Assembly (NCBI RefSeq): GCF_933775445.1
Contig: NC_065874.1
Span: 24,746,501 to 24,810,500 of the forward strand
Direction: 5' to 3'
Source of the DNA: Argentina anserina
Lineage: Eukaryota; Streptophyta; Magnoliopsida; Rosales; Rosaceae
DNA: 64,000 nt
The position numbers were made by a program, and so were the translations under genes. Under the pieces are notes generated by a model that was not told the DNA's origin, did not search any database, and saw nothing but the letters and a program-made list of their open reading frames with translations. Of this stretch, positions 24,031 to 34,160 are shown one piece after another; positions within the stretch are counted from its first letter, which is position 1, and every line of letters starts with the position of its first letter.

Positions 24031-24344
24031 GATACTGCTCTTCAGGAGGAGAATTCATATTTTGAAGAGTTGTATCATGGAGAGGGGGAGACAAGTGAGC
24101 CAGTAGATATAGTGACAGGTCCTGTTGAGATTACCAATGTGTTAGCTACACAGGCATCATCAGATGATTCTGGTGTAGTCACTCCGGAGATTAAGGTATC
24201 AGAAGATGACAACATAACCCTCATGTCTCCCGTACTGTTATTTATACACCTGACCAATGCTCTCCTGATACAAAAGATCTCTCATATGAGGTTAATTATT
24301 CTATTGGGGCTAATACTAGTGAGGCTAATAATAGACAATATGTC

Positions 24345-25369
24345 TTGCCAAATAGGTCTACTCGGGGTCAACCAACAAAAAAATATGAACCTACCATTCA
24401 GGCTAAAGCTAAGTATCATGTGGCAAATTTTATGTCTACCAAAAGATTGTCTAAGTCATATGAATCATTTGTGAATCAAATATCTACTGTATCAGTACAT
24501 AACAAAGTGCAGGATGCATTGGGAGATCCAAAATGGAGGAAAACAATGGAGGAAGAGATTGAAGTATTACAAAAGAACAATACTTGGGAGCTTGTATCTC
24601 CACCACATGACAAGAAGGTTGTGGGATGTCGTTGGGTGTTTACAGTGAAGCATAATCCAGATAGGTCAGTGCGCCGGTATAAAACACGCCTAGTAGCAAA
24701 GGGGTTCACCCATACATATGGCATAGACTATGATGAGACATTTCCACCTGTTGCAAAGATAAACATTATTCGGGTATTGCTCTCTTTTACTGCTAGCTTA
24801 AACTGGCCACTTAGACAGTTTGATGTTAAGAATGTATTCCTTCATGGAGAACTCGGCCTAGATATGTGGCCGCTTCTCCAAGTAACTTTGTATGCAGATT
24901 GAGAAAGTCTTTGTATGGTCTTAAACAATCACCTTGTGCTTAAATTGGAAGATTCTAACAATTCATGAGGAAAATTGGCTACAAACAGAGTAATTAAGAT
25001 CACACATTATCTCTCAGACATCAACAAGGGAAGGTAACAACCCTAATTATATATGTTAATGATATGGTAGTTACTGGGAATGATACTGTTAAGGTGGATA
25101 GATTATAGAAACAGTTAGCCACAAAGTTTGAGATGAAGGACCTAGGTACACTCAAGTACTTCTTGGACATTGAGGTAGCCCGGGGCAGTGATGGTATCTA
25201 TCTGTGTCAGAGGAAGTACATTATTGATCTACTAACAGAGACATGTATGTTGGATTGCACTCTTAGTGATACTCCTATTGAGCAGAACCATCAGTTAGCA
25301 GAGTATCTAGATCAAGTGCCTACTGAAAAACCTCGTTATCAGAGGCTAGTTGGACGCCTGATTTATTGA
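24345..25369 (+). pseudogene. Reverse transcriptase remnant (copia)
   Basis: The copia RT start is clear: WRKTMEEEIEVLQKNNTWEL, then GCRWVFTVKHNPDRSVRRYKTRLVAKG (split here for length) and YDETFPPVAK, all family hallmarks. A stop ends the first frame at 24902; later pieces include SLYGLKQSPCA, MKDLGTLKYFLDIEVARG and YQRLVGRLIY. The catalytic YVDD box is changed to YVND at 25052-25063. At least four in-frame stops plus local indels make it non-functional. Confidence 0.92.
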
Positions 25370-25941
25370 TCACATACCGGACCAAATGTTGCGTATGCAG
25401 TAAGTGTAGTGAGTCTGTTCATGCATAAACCCAGTGTGGACCACATGGATGCTGTTGTAAGGATTTTGAGGTACTTGAAGTCAGCTCCAGGGAGATGAGT
25501 AATGTTTTCTAATCACAATAATATCCTTGAGGTTTGTGGTTTCACAGATGCAGACTAGGCTGGAAATATTACAGATCGGAGATCTACATCAGGGTATTTT
25601 ATCTTTGTTGGGGGTAATCTTGTTATATGGAAAAGTAAGAAACAAAAAGTGGTAGCTCGATCTAGTGCTAAAGCAGAGTACAGAGGTATGGTTCAGAGAG
25701 TGTGCGAATTGTTATGGCTTAGAAATTTGCTACAAGATTTGGGTACTAAGGTTAAGTGTGCTATGCAGCTGTACTGTGACAACAAGACAACTATTGATAT
25801 TTCACAGAATCTTGTGCAACATGATCGTACAAAACATGTGGAGGTTGATCGTCACTTTATAAAGGAGAAGCTAGACGCGAAGATTATTAGTTTTCCTTTT
25901 GTTCATACAGAAGAGCAATTTGCCGATATGCTCACAAAATG
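25370..25941 (+). pseudogene. RNase H remnant (copia)
   Basis: The frame continues directly from RT. It contains TDAD followed by a TAG stop (25556-25558) where copia has DADWAG, then RRSTSGYFIFVGGNLV, RSSAKAEYRGM, LYCDNKTTIDI, HDRTKHVEVDRHFI and FADMLTK followed by a TGA. These are the RNase H signature blocks of Ty1/copia. Several stops sit exactly at conserved Trp positions. Confidence 0.9.
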
Positions 25942-26018
25942 AGTGTCTAAGAAGGCATTTTATGATTCACTTAACAAGTTGGGCATGGTTGATTTGTATG
26001 CGTCAACTTGAGGGGGAG

Positions 26019-26178
26019 TGTTAACGTGAGTAATTGAGAAAATTAGGGCGTGATTCAAGGAGAGAAAATTATAGAGTGATTTGTGATAGGAATATACAAA
26101 TAGGTTAACTGTATTCTTGTTAGATTATTTATAAAATATTTATATGTAAGAAGTAATCAATCAATATACATTTCTACT
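26019..26178 (+). repeat. 3' LTR of the 22.8-26.2 kb copia element
   Basis: Begins right after the AGGGGGAG polypurine tract and ends right before the CAACA duplication. Confidence 0.9.
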
Positions 26179-26183
26179 CAACA
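26179..26183. repeat. Target-site duplication, right copy (CAACA)
   Basis: Partner of 22814-22818. Confidence 0.85.
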
Positions 26184-27982
26184 TCAATCAAGCAAAGGAA
26201 GTTTGGTATTATATTCTTGGCGTAAGTGCCGCGTAACAGATCCAAACAGATCCGAGTGATTACTCAAGCATGTCAAGCATAAATATAGTGTGTGATACTC
26301 CTATTAGGCACGCTAGTTAAATGCAACCCATTAGTGACTGATAAGTGATAAAGCCATAAATAATGAATCAATGTGAGGGTGAAGGTGGCTAAGTGGGTTA
26401 ACCAAAATTTAGCTATTCTTTCTTCGTGGCATACATATTATCCTATGGCCAGTAATGTGTAGTATTATTGGAAAGACTAAAGCTACATGCATGTTAATTG
26501 TAATCACGTTCTAATACGTACTAATTATCTGCTCAACATTAAATCATGCCAAGCTAGTAGACAACTTTGATCTGTTCATCATTACTTCCAGTAAGTGGAC
26601 AAAACGAAGTTCATATGAGTTTTCATACAGTCAGTTATACGCGTAACTTCTCAAAATTGGTATGTTACATGCTGAATGAAAAACACACTCTTAATCAATT
26701 ATAAGTTAGTAATTAAAGCAAAAGCAGATCCAGATGACTTCAGAACCCAGGTAGTTTAACAATATTATATTTTGGTCCAATGTGATGATCGATTGATATT
26801 TGGTTATGATTGAAATTAGAACTTAGAATCCGATTTGCATAAACATATGAGGTTTTTTTTTTTTAAGAATGAAAACATACGAGGGTTTGCTAGCTTCTAC
26901 ATATTGTGAGAACCCTCTTGTCAATTTTTTGGCACAATCGCACAGCTAGAAAACTAAGCATGATCTATATAGCATTTGGTAAAAACATAAAGAGGTTTCA
27001 TAATTTTCACGTACAAATTTGAGTGCTCAAACTTCAAAGAGAGATCCAGTAGCATATATAACTGCATAAAGTGCATGCACATATACAGTATTTCCTAAAT
27101 ACTATTTTCGTGAAAGCAACTTGTTTTTTGATTGATGGAGTTGGAGGGAAGGGGGCCAAGTGGCCCAAAATAATTGATTTGAAGATGAAGCAGTAGAAGA
27201 ACTGAAGTAGGGGATCAACGTAATACTCACTGCATTTGATTAATTAATTAGCTTGAACAGTTGAGATGTCGCGCTCTGCATATAACCAGGTATGATGGCA
27301 GCTTTTAAAGTGTTTCTTCCATTAACTCCCACAATTAGTATTAAAAGATTTTGAGTACTCTAAACATAAGAAGTAGAAAAATGAGAACAATTGTGAGCAA
27401 TAGAAACAGGATTGGTGTTTAAACTACCACTAAATTTTTATGTTAATTCAAACAAACAGACATCTGTTTCAGTTTCGATTTACAATTAAATTGGCTCCAC
27501 AATTAGATACACACTATATTATCTAGTACTGAAAATAGTATATGTGCTTGTGCTTGTGCTTGTACAGTCACTCTCCTCAGCAGTAGTTCTGAGCATGTGC
27601 ATTCAAATTCTCTGTTTGTCTTCTCTCTAATGTCATTGTGATTTTGCACCTACCATTCTTCATGCTCATAAACTCTGTAGCTGTTATTGTTGTTGAAGGT
27701 ATTAGTTAGAACCAAGTGATATCAATATACATGATTGGACAAACGAAATGCTCATTCCTATGTTTAACAAAACTCCTAGTAAGAAAACATACCCTACAAT
27801 CAGATTCTTCTTTAGATGATGATAATTCTGCTTCTCCAACTATCTTCTTGGCTTAGACAATTTGAATGTGTTTTTGCTGCAAAATAAATGAGCATGAAAC
27901 TAATGAGAAAATTAAAGATAAGCCCAGTTTTTTTTTGTCCAACTATAAGAAGTGAACTATAAATTGAACAACAATTGAAAAG
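26184..27982. other. Intergenic or intronic DNA
   Basis: No complete gene. The segment at 27152-27231 aligns with 10404-10486 (shared CCAAGTG, GAAG and CTGAAGTAGGGG-type words). Candidate minus-strand splice-like blocks near 27785-27870 are treated in the findings. Confidence 0.4.
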
Positions 27983-27990
27983 ATTTCAGT
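27983..27990. repeat. Target-site duplication, left copy (ATTTCAGT)
   Basis: Perfect 8-bp match to 28634-28641. Confidence 0.92.
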
Positions 27991-28633
27991 TAGGGGTGGG
28001 CATAAACTGAATTAAACAAGCAAAACCGACCGAACCGAACCGAAAATATGGTTCGGATAACCGAACTGAAGAGATGTAGTTTAAAAATAAAGAAAATCGA
28101 ACCGAAACCGGTTTAAACGGTTTGAAAATGGTTTACGTGATCAAACTAACCGATTTAAAACCGAACCGACCGAATTTAATTTAATGATTTAAAAAATAAT
28201 AAATACTGGGTATTAGTACAAAAAAATAACAAAACATAACATAGAAGGTTGTCTAGTGCAGTTGGTAGAGCGCATGGTTGTTATATTATAGGTCAGGAGT
28301 TTGAATCTCGATATTGATATTTTGATGTTTTATTGAAAATCTATCAAAATGAGAAAAATATAATATTTACATAGTTATTAATGAGACGTGCGTGTGATGT
28401 ACTGATTTGTGACATCATTTTTGGGTAGGAATTTGAGTCTCACCTCTTGAAAATTTTAAAAAAATTACGTATGAGGTGTAAACCGAAACCGAACCGAATT
28501 TCGGTTAAATCGATTGTTTCGGTTCAGATTAATTTAATTCGGTAAATGGTTTAAATTTCTAGAAAACCGATTAAAGTGGTTCGGTTTTGGTTTAGACTAA
28601 AAACCGAACCGAACCGATATATGCCCAGCCCTA
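27991..28633. mobile_element. hAT-type MITE containing a SINE-like insert
   Basis: Ends TAGGGGTGGGCATA and TATGCCCAGCCCTA form a 14-bp inverted repeat with one mismatch, flanked by a perfect 8-bp duplication. Subterminal arms are dense in ACCGAACCGAAC-type words on the left and GGTTCGGTTT on the right, so the first and last ~200 bp are largely complementary. The central ~250 bp lacks these motifs and holds a tRNA-like sequence. No coding capacity. Confidence 0.93.
28244..28470 (+). mobile_element. tRNA-derived SINE-like sequence nested in the hAT MITE
   Basis: A tRNA-like head has an A-box match (TAGTGCAGTTGG, 28254-28265) and a B-box match (GTTTGAATC, 28299-28307, with T for C in the usual GTTCGAATC), 34 bp apart, as in polymerase III internal promoters. 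The would-be acceptor stem does not pair, so it is not a tRNA gene. A second B-box-like word (AATTTGAGTCTC) lies at 28430-28441. The right end is uncertain; an A-rich stretch occurs at 28454-28463. Confidence 0.55.
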
Positions 28634-28641
28634 ATTTCAGT
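28634..28641. repeat. Target-site duplication, right copy (ATTTCAGT)
   Basis: Partner of 27983-27990. Confidence 0.92.
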
Positions 28642-29696
28642 ACTTTAGTCTTAACTCTCAGAAACTTAGTTAAAAAGAGATAGGAGACTTGCTGTTATCG
28701 TGGTTGTAGTCATATTGAATAGAATTTCCACCTTGATTGGTAGTAGCTGCAGATAAATTCTTGCTTTTGACTCTGCATCTTGTATACATATTTCATCCCA
28801 TATATCAAACCCAATTAATTATATGACAGCCACTTAATTATTCTGATAGGTCAAAACATGGAGATTAAAAGAAAATAGATGAACTGACATACTTTATTAT
28901 TCTTGTTGGTTGAAGCTTTTCCATGAATTGCAGTTTTGTCCCAACTTTTGTATCATTTTCCAAGCTCATTTGTATTTGCAGAACATTAATCACCAGCTAA
29001 AATGAACAACTTTATCACTAGAGATAAATCCATCAGATGCCATAACCAAAATTCATCGTTAAATCCTTCATGGTGTATCATGGATTCACGATAAATTTAT
29101 CTTATCATGTATTCCTATATCACATAAGGGGATGTTCATGAGTCACTAATAGTCCTTCTACCAATACAACTAAAGAGATCAACTCAAGTGTGTGGATGCA
29201 GAAATCTTCACCTCCCATATTAATATACTAAAAACAAATATGTGCCCAGAGTTTGGTACTATTTCTCAGAGAGTATAAAGATGACAAACACTGTAAGTCC
29301 ATTTGCTCTACGACATGTCTCATGTTTCTGAATATAGACCCTCAATTGGGACTGGCCCTAGAACTCCAACCCAAGTCACAGTTATTGAGGAACAATACAT
29401 GAAGTCATGATGAATAATATAAATTTGACACTCTAACATGAAGAAAGTGAGAAATCAAAAACAGTCTTACCAAATTACATAACCCCTTTGAATAGAAATA
29501 ATAGAAAATTGCAAGTAAAAGTGTGGCAACTTAAAGGCAAAAGAAAGAATCACCTTCATCTCAGACCTGAAAAACTGACGAAATTAGATATGTTTGTATT
29601 CAACAGCAAAACTGAAGTAGTTGAAAACAAAACGAAAAGTCATCAACGAAATCTAAGCAACACATAGTTACCTGGCAACCATTAAATTCCCTTGAA
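28642..29696. other. Non-coding DNA, possibly intronic
   Basis: No complete gene. On the minus strand there are a few short blocks with plausible splice borders (near 28690-28760 and 28900-28990), weakly suggesting exons of a disrupted gene. I could not assemble a protein. Confidence 0.3.
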
Positions 29697-29986
29697 ATGT
29701 TGAAGATTGGTTATTATCAATTACACTATGGCATGCTACAGGGAAAGCTTACAATTTTCTGTGATAACACCAGTGCTATAAGCATTGCCAAAAATCTTGT
29801 CCAACACTCTCGGACCAAGCACATTGATCTCAGGTATCATTATATTCGAGACTTAGTTGAAAAAGACATCCTTGAGTTGTGTTTTATTGAGACAGAGAAA
29901 CAACTTGCTGATATTTTAACTAAACCTCTTGATACAGCTCGTTTTGAATATTTGCGGAATGCTCTTGGCATTTGCACCGAGCCTTG
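29697..29986 (+). pseudogene. Copia RNase H C-terminal fragment, Sirevirus-like
   Basis: An open stretch ends with a natural stop after CTEP. It reads IFCDNTSAISIAKNLVQHSR, TKHIDLRYHYIRDLVEKDIL and QLADILTKPLDTARFEYLRN. The DNTSAI and LDTARFEYLRNALG blocks are those of the last ~90 residues of Sirevirus/Maximus-type copia polyproteins. It opens abruptly near 29715 with no RT or integrase upstream, so the element is 5'-truncated here. Confidence 0.9.
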
Positions 29987-31100
29987 AACCTGTCATTGCA
30001 TCACTTATTCAAATAAGACTTAAACTAATAATCATATGTGACATAGACTTACTGGAGCTTAGCTTAACATGTTGTTGGATTGTGCTATTTTCACTCTACC
30101 ATTTTTCCTCTAAGAGTTTGCTTGTTTTTTCTGTTTCTGGATTGTGCAACTGCTTAACACTCATGTATCTTGTGTATCAGTCGGTTGTACAAATAAATGA
30201 CTTTTGTGGTGGAAATCTAGCTGAATAATGAATTAAAAATATATATATATATTATGTGTAGTCTGGCCAGGCTATTCCTAAAGTAACCACTGCTTTGGTT
30301 AAAACCTAATCGGGGTGGTGGGATAGAAACAGGAATGGTTTGGTCCATTGGAGGTTGACAGGTACGAATTTCCAACTTGAGTCTCGGGGTTCATGATGTC
30401 CTTGATACATCTAGCACCCTAAAGTCATCTGAATTGGGAGTGTTCCGTGCCGCTTGCTACATAAGTTGTGAAATCAGACCATAAAAGAGTGTTACAGAAT
30501 GATATAAGGGGGAGTGTTGTTGCTCAAATTGCCAAAATTACTCAGCTGTGATTCACTCTCCATATTGGAAAATTTATGTTCTTTCTTCTGATGCAGTTGA
30601 AATCTTTGTGTTAATCTATTGTTTGAGTTGATAGATTCCTTATCACAAGCTTAGTTGAATGGTGTTATGGTACAGTGAATAATTGCTCTTCCTTTCTCCT
30701 GTTGATATGCTCTGCCAGTAACCTATAAAAATTCATGGTTATACATATTGTTGCACAATGGCTGTTGTTCAAGGCTTAGTGGTTATTCCAACAGTACTCT
30801 CAATGTCAAAATGTTATTCTTAGGTTTAGTTTTGATTAGTCATTTGTTCTCCTAACTCAAACAGGGATTTTTCTTCAAACTAGTCTTGTTACACCTGTCA
30901 ATTAGGTCTGTGTGCTTGGTCAAAAGATGACGATTTAGTGGCTCAATCCTGACGGTTTCGCTTCTTGGACCATAGGATACCTTGCCGCTTCAGTTGCTCC
31001 AACTCTCCGTTTAAAAAGGACTCCACCTCTTCCATTCTTACTCATTAACCCTAACTTCATCCTAGGTCTTGGTTCTGTTTGTGCAGGTCTCAAGAGAAAA

Positions 31101-31588
31101 ATGGAACATATTCACATGTCCTTCGGTGAATCAACTAACCGCTCTAAGCGTCGTCGGTCCTCCTCTCCTTCCTCTTCTCAGCATGGAACATATTCTCTCC
31201 CTATCTTTCCTCCTGGCATTCATATTCCCCCCCCCCCCCCCCCCCGCCCCCCGTAGAACCTCGCATTCCTCCTCCACCAAACATGGAAGGGTACACATGT
31301 ATGATTCCTCCTTGCCGATTTGAGGGAGAACCCTGGCGTCCTCAAGTACCTCCTGAGCAGAACACCATGGAAGAATTTGGCACGTATCTCATGCTTCTGG
31401 AGGAGAATATGTGCACCTCTGTCACATCTATCTTGGATCGTCTTGACACCTTCACTCAAGTTCAGGTGCAATTGCAGGAGCAAATGATCACTATTCAAGC
31501 TCTTCTTCGCCTGGTGCTTCCCAATCGGCCAGTGGACTCTACTCCTCCTGCAGTTCATACAACCACCGCTGCTCCGGCTACTGATCCA
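31101..31588 (+). pseudogene. Extra (env-like position) reading frame, frameshifted in a poly-C tract
   Basis: An ATG at 31101 opens MEHIHMSFGESTNRSKRRRSSSP..., a basic, Ser/Pro-rich start. The frame is lost in a C-rich run at 31229-31252. The downstream frame continues with PPNMEGYTCMIPP, PWRPQVPPEQNTMEEF and a probable coiled coil (LEENMCTSVTSILDRLD... VQLQEQMITIQALL), ending at the stop at 31589-31591. Total would be about 160 residues. It resembles the third frame that some Sireviruses carry after pol, by position and coiled coil only; no membrane segment is visible. Confidence 0.45.
31229..31252. repeat. C-rich homopolymer tract
   Basis: Nearly continuous C with one G, at the point where the reading frame of the flanking ORF changes. 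The frame break could be a genuine slip or a sequencing error. Confidence 0.9.
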
Positions 31589-32861
31589 TGAGACGCTGCT
31601 ACTCAATCTCCTCATCAGTCGGCTGACACTCATAGGCAGTCATATTCAATGGGGGAGAATTTGAAGCTTATTGTGTCTGTTTTATGATTTCTTTTGTTTA
31701 AATTTGAACTTTTTTATTAAGTAATGTTCTGTTGTTTTGTAAGTGCATAAGCACAAAATACCTTGGTATGATCATTTAAAATTTCATCTTGTTGTTTAGA
31801 GAAGGGAAAGGATGGAAACTGATCCCTTTATTTTCCAACTTCATCAGTTCATGGTTATAAGTATATCTGTTCAGTTTTGCAGGTTATGCTTCAATAAGTT
31901 GAATATGAATGCCAATGGGGGAGAATGAAGATATTGGCTTTCCTAGTCAACTCAGGAATCGTGCAAAACTTGAATATTGTGAGATCCTTCTGTCTTTTAT
32001 CTAAACTATGTCCTTAATTGATCAAATTCATTGAGCCTATAATTATGGGGGAGCTCGAGGTATTTTGATAGTGGAATGTTTTCAGAAAACATGCTTCCAG
32101 GTATTCTGGTTTTACTGATACTTTTTTCTAGAAACATGACTCCTGTTCTACCGGCTTAAATCTTGGTAATATGTTGACTGCTTGATTTTGTTCATGTATA
32201 TATATCTGAGTTTGATAATCGGTGTGGCAGGATTCCTCGGCTAGAGAACACATCACAGAAAATTCTGAAACAAACTCATCCTGCATACTGTGTTGCTTGA
32301 GTGTTTTTGTGAAGAACAATATAACTTAGAGTGCTGAGAAGTCCAACAAAAATACATGTGAAGAGAATCAAGACTGTGATAAAGAGTTCTTGTTCCTTGA
32401 TAAAGGTTGCAACTGTGTTATAGAGTTGCTCATCAAATTATACTGTGTTAGAGTATATAGTTCACTCATCTTAATTGTGAAATAGAATTTAGATATTGTG
32501 AACTACAGCAGTGTTTCATTGTTTTTTGGTGTGTTCATCCGATTGTGTAATAGAACATGATACTTGTTGTCCTTTGTATCTTCAAGTTAATTCAATTACA
32601 GATCACACTGTGTTTTCCCTCATTGAGGTTTTAACACTGTGAATTAATCTTCTGGTTCTGCAACTGTGTTTACTGTTTAAAGCTCCTATGTACTTTCACT
32701 TACGGCATTTTGCTCTCAAGATTATGCAAACTATAATATCCCGTGAGATAAACATGAATATCTTCTTTCAACTAAAAGCGGAAGAAAAAAGAAGTGAAGC
32801 CATGCATGCATAATTGGGGAAATAAAGGAAGCTAGCAGGATTCTTGGCGCAGGAAATGAAT

Positions 32862-32862
<1 letters not shown>

Positions 32863-32902
<40 letters not shown>
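32863..32902. repeat. (AT)n microsatellite
   Basis: A perfect run of about 20 TA units next to a foldback MITE fragment. Confidence 0.95.
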
Positions 32903-32905
<3 letters not shown>

Positions 32906-32932
32906 ATTCTTGTGAGGGATCCCTTTTTGGGT

Positions 32933-33072
32933 TTAAATTTATAAACATGAACGGTTCCGGTTTGGCAGATTTGGTGCGTCCATTGTTTTCACCAAGTTTG
33001 ATACCTTAATGGAAATGTGAAAATGTAATTGAAATGTTGATGAATGAGTTATCCATTTAAAATACCAAATAA
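32933..33072. mobile_element. Partial copy of the 33.2-kb foldback MITE
   Basis: Shares the core TAAACATGAACGGTTCCGG and GTCCATTGTTTTCA words with 33302-33345 and then jumps to the right-arm sequence (GAAATGTGAAAATGTAATTG). An internal deletion derivative lacking the left arm. Confidence 0.65.
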
Positions 33073-33161
33073 ATAGATCTCTTAGTGGAATAGCCATGTA
33101 TATATACTATATAGCCATATAGGGCCCTGCTAGTGAGGGATCTTTTTTTTTGTTAAAAAAA

Positions 33162-33480
33162 ATGGATATGTCACTTGACCAACTTCTCGATTATATTTTC
33201 ACATTTCCACCGTTCAACTTCTAAAATATAATGTATAGATCACATCTGTAAAATTTAAGCCAAAATAAAGGTGTTTAAGACATTCAAAAATGGAATTTAA
33301 ACTTATAAACATGAACGGTTCCGGTTTGACAGATTGCGTCCATTGTTTTCATCAAGTCTGATACATTATCGATCACCATTTTGGTTGAAATTTTTCAGAG
33401 GTGATCTACACATTAGACTCTAAAAGTTAAACGGTGGAGATGTGAAAATGTAATTGAAAAGTTAGTGAATGAGCAATCCC
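33162..33480. mobile_element. Foldback MITE
   Basis: The left arm (about 33162-33250) and right arm (about 33397-33480) are diverged reverse complements around a TTTCCACCGTTCAACTT / AAGTTAAACGGTGGAGA core. The centre contains TAAACATGAACGGTTCCGG, a core shared in diverged form with 40769-41177 and 58025-58434, so all three belong to one superfamily. Exact ends and target duplication were not resolved. Confidence 0.65.
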
Positions 33481-33659
33481 TTTAAAATACCAAAATACAC
33501 GGGCACAAATCCCGACTTCTCCTACGCAACTATTGTAGGAACTTATTAACTTAAAATAAATATTAAACAAAACTAAAACACAAATAACATAAATATTAAT
33601 TAGGGTTAGGCTCGCGAAGAGAGCCTAAACCCAAACTTTGTTCCTGGAGAAGCAAACTG

Positions 33660-34160
33660 TCGGCCAAGCATGATATCGCCTCACATTAGTGACCACCGGA
33701 GAAGCACCCCATGCGCCGCCCCTCCACCTCATCAACTTGACCGCCGCCATCCAAGTCGCATCATTCATGCCGCTTCAAAGACAAACGCCGTCCATAGCCA
33801 CCTCACTTCTCCCCATATCGAACCCAAGAGGCACCATACAGATCGGATCAAACTCGACCCAAGCCGCGCCTCCACATGCTTGCCGCCACCCGTCCGTCCA
33901 CATACCGACGATGCTAGCACCCTCCGTTGTTACCCTGTGAAGAAAAGACCAAAAACTAGCCGACCACTCCTCCTCCATCTAACAGCCCCCCCCCCACGCA
34001 CGATCCCAAACTCAACTGAAGCTTTGGAATCGGCACACAGTAGACCAACAAGAAACCAACAAAAACCCGTCCGATGACGGCGAGGGCGTGCCTCCGGACA
34101 GGACGCAACACCACCACAAGGTTTTTCTCTCTTGTGCCGCGGTTTTTTTTTTTTTTCAGG
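33660..34160. other. GC-rich patch, possible decayed repeat
   Basis: About 500 bp of much higher G+C than its flanks, with CCGCC-rich words and open frames on both strands (33670-34077 on plus is the longest, 135 codons, rich in His, Pro and Arg). Low-complexity amino-acid use and frames on both strands argue against a gene. A short poly-C and a poly-T run lie at its right end. No domain recognised. Confidence 0.35.

Larger units (their letters stand above)
22819..26178 (+). mobile_element. Internally deleted, decayed Ty1/copia retrotransposon
   Basis: Two 160-bp LTRs (22819-22978 and 26019-26178) begin with TG and are flanked by CAACA duplications. A primer-binding-like TGGCAATAGAGC follows the 5' LTR at 22979 (plant copia elements usually have TGGTATCAGAGC), and a polypurine tract AGGGGGAG lies at 26011-26018. 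Inside, in order: a GC-rich tandem repeat, the first part of gag, a deletion of the rest of gag, protease and most of integrase, then integrase C-terminus, reverse transcriptase and RNase H. The order integrase before RT defines Ty1/copia. LTRs differ at roughly 15 positions by eye, so the insertion is not recent. LTRs end in CT rather than the usual CA. Confidence 0.93.
29987..32760 (+). mobile_element. 3' part of the Sirevirus-like element, with repeated polypurine tracts
   Basis: This stretch continues the element past the end of pol. GGGGGAG-type polypurine tracts recur at about 30507, 31651, 31917 and 32047, and an extra reading frame lies at 31101-31588. Multiple polypurine tracts and an additional frame after pol are known features of Sireviruses, so I keep it as one unit. 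No LTR pair or target duplication was found, so the right limit is a guess; the repeated ACTGTGTTA-type words at 32400-32690 could be LTR. Confidence 0.45.

Noticed and set aside
28244..28320. A functional tRNA gene
   Set aside because: A- and B-box are present but the acceptor stem does not pair and the B-box is altered; better read as a SINE head.
33670..34077. 135-codon plus-strand protein at 33.7 kb
   Set aside because: His/Pro/Arg-rich, with equally long frames in other phases and on the other strand; no domain or gene structure.
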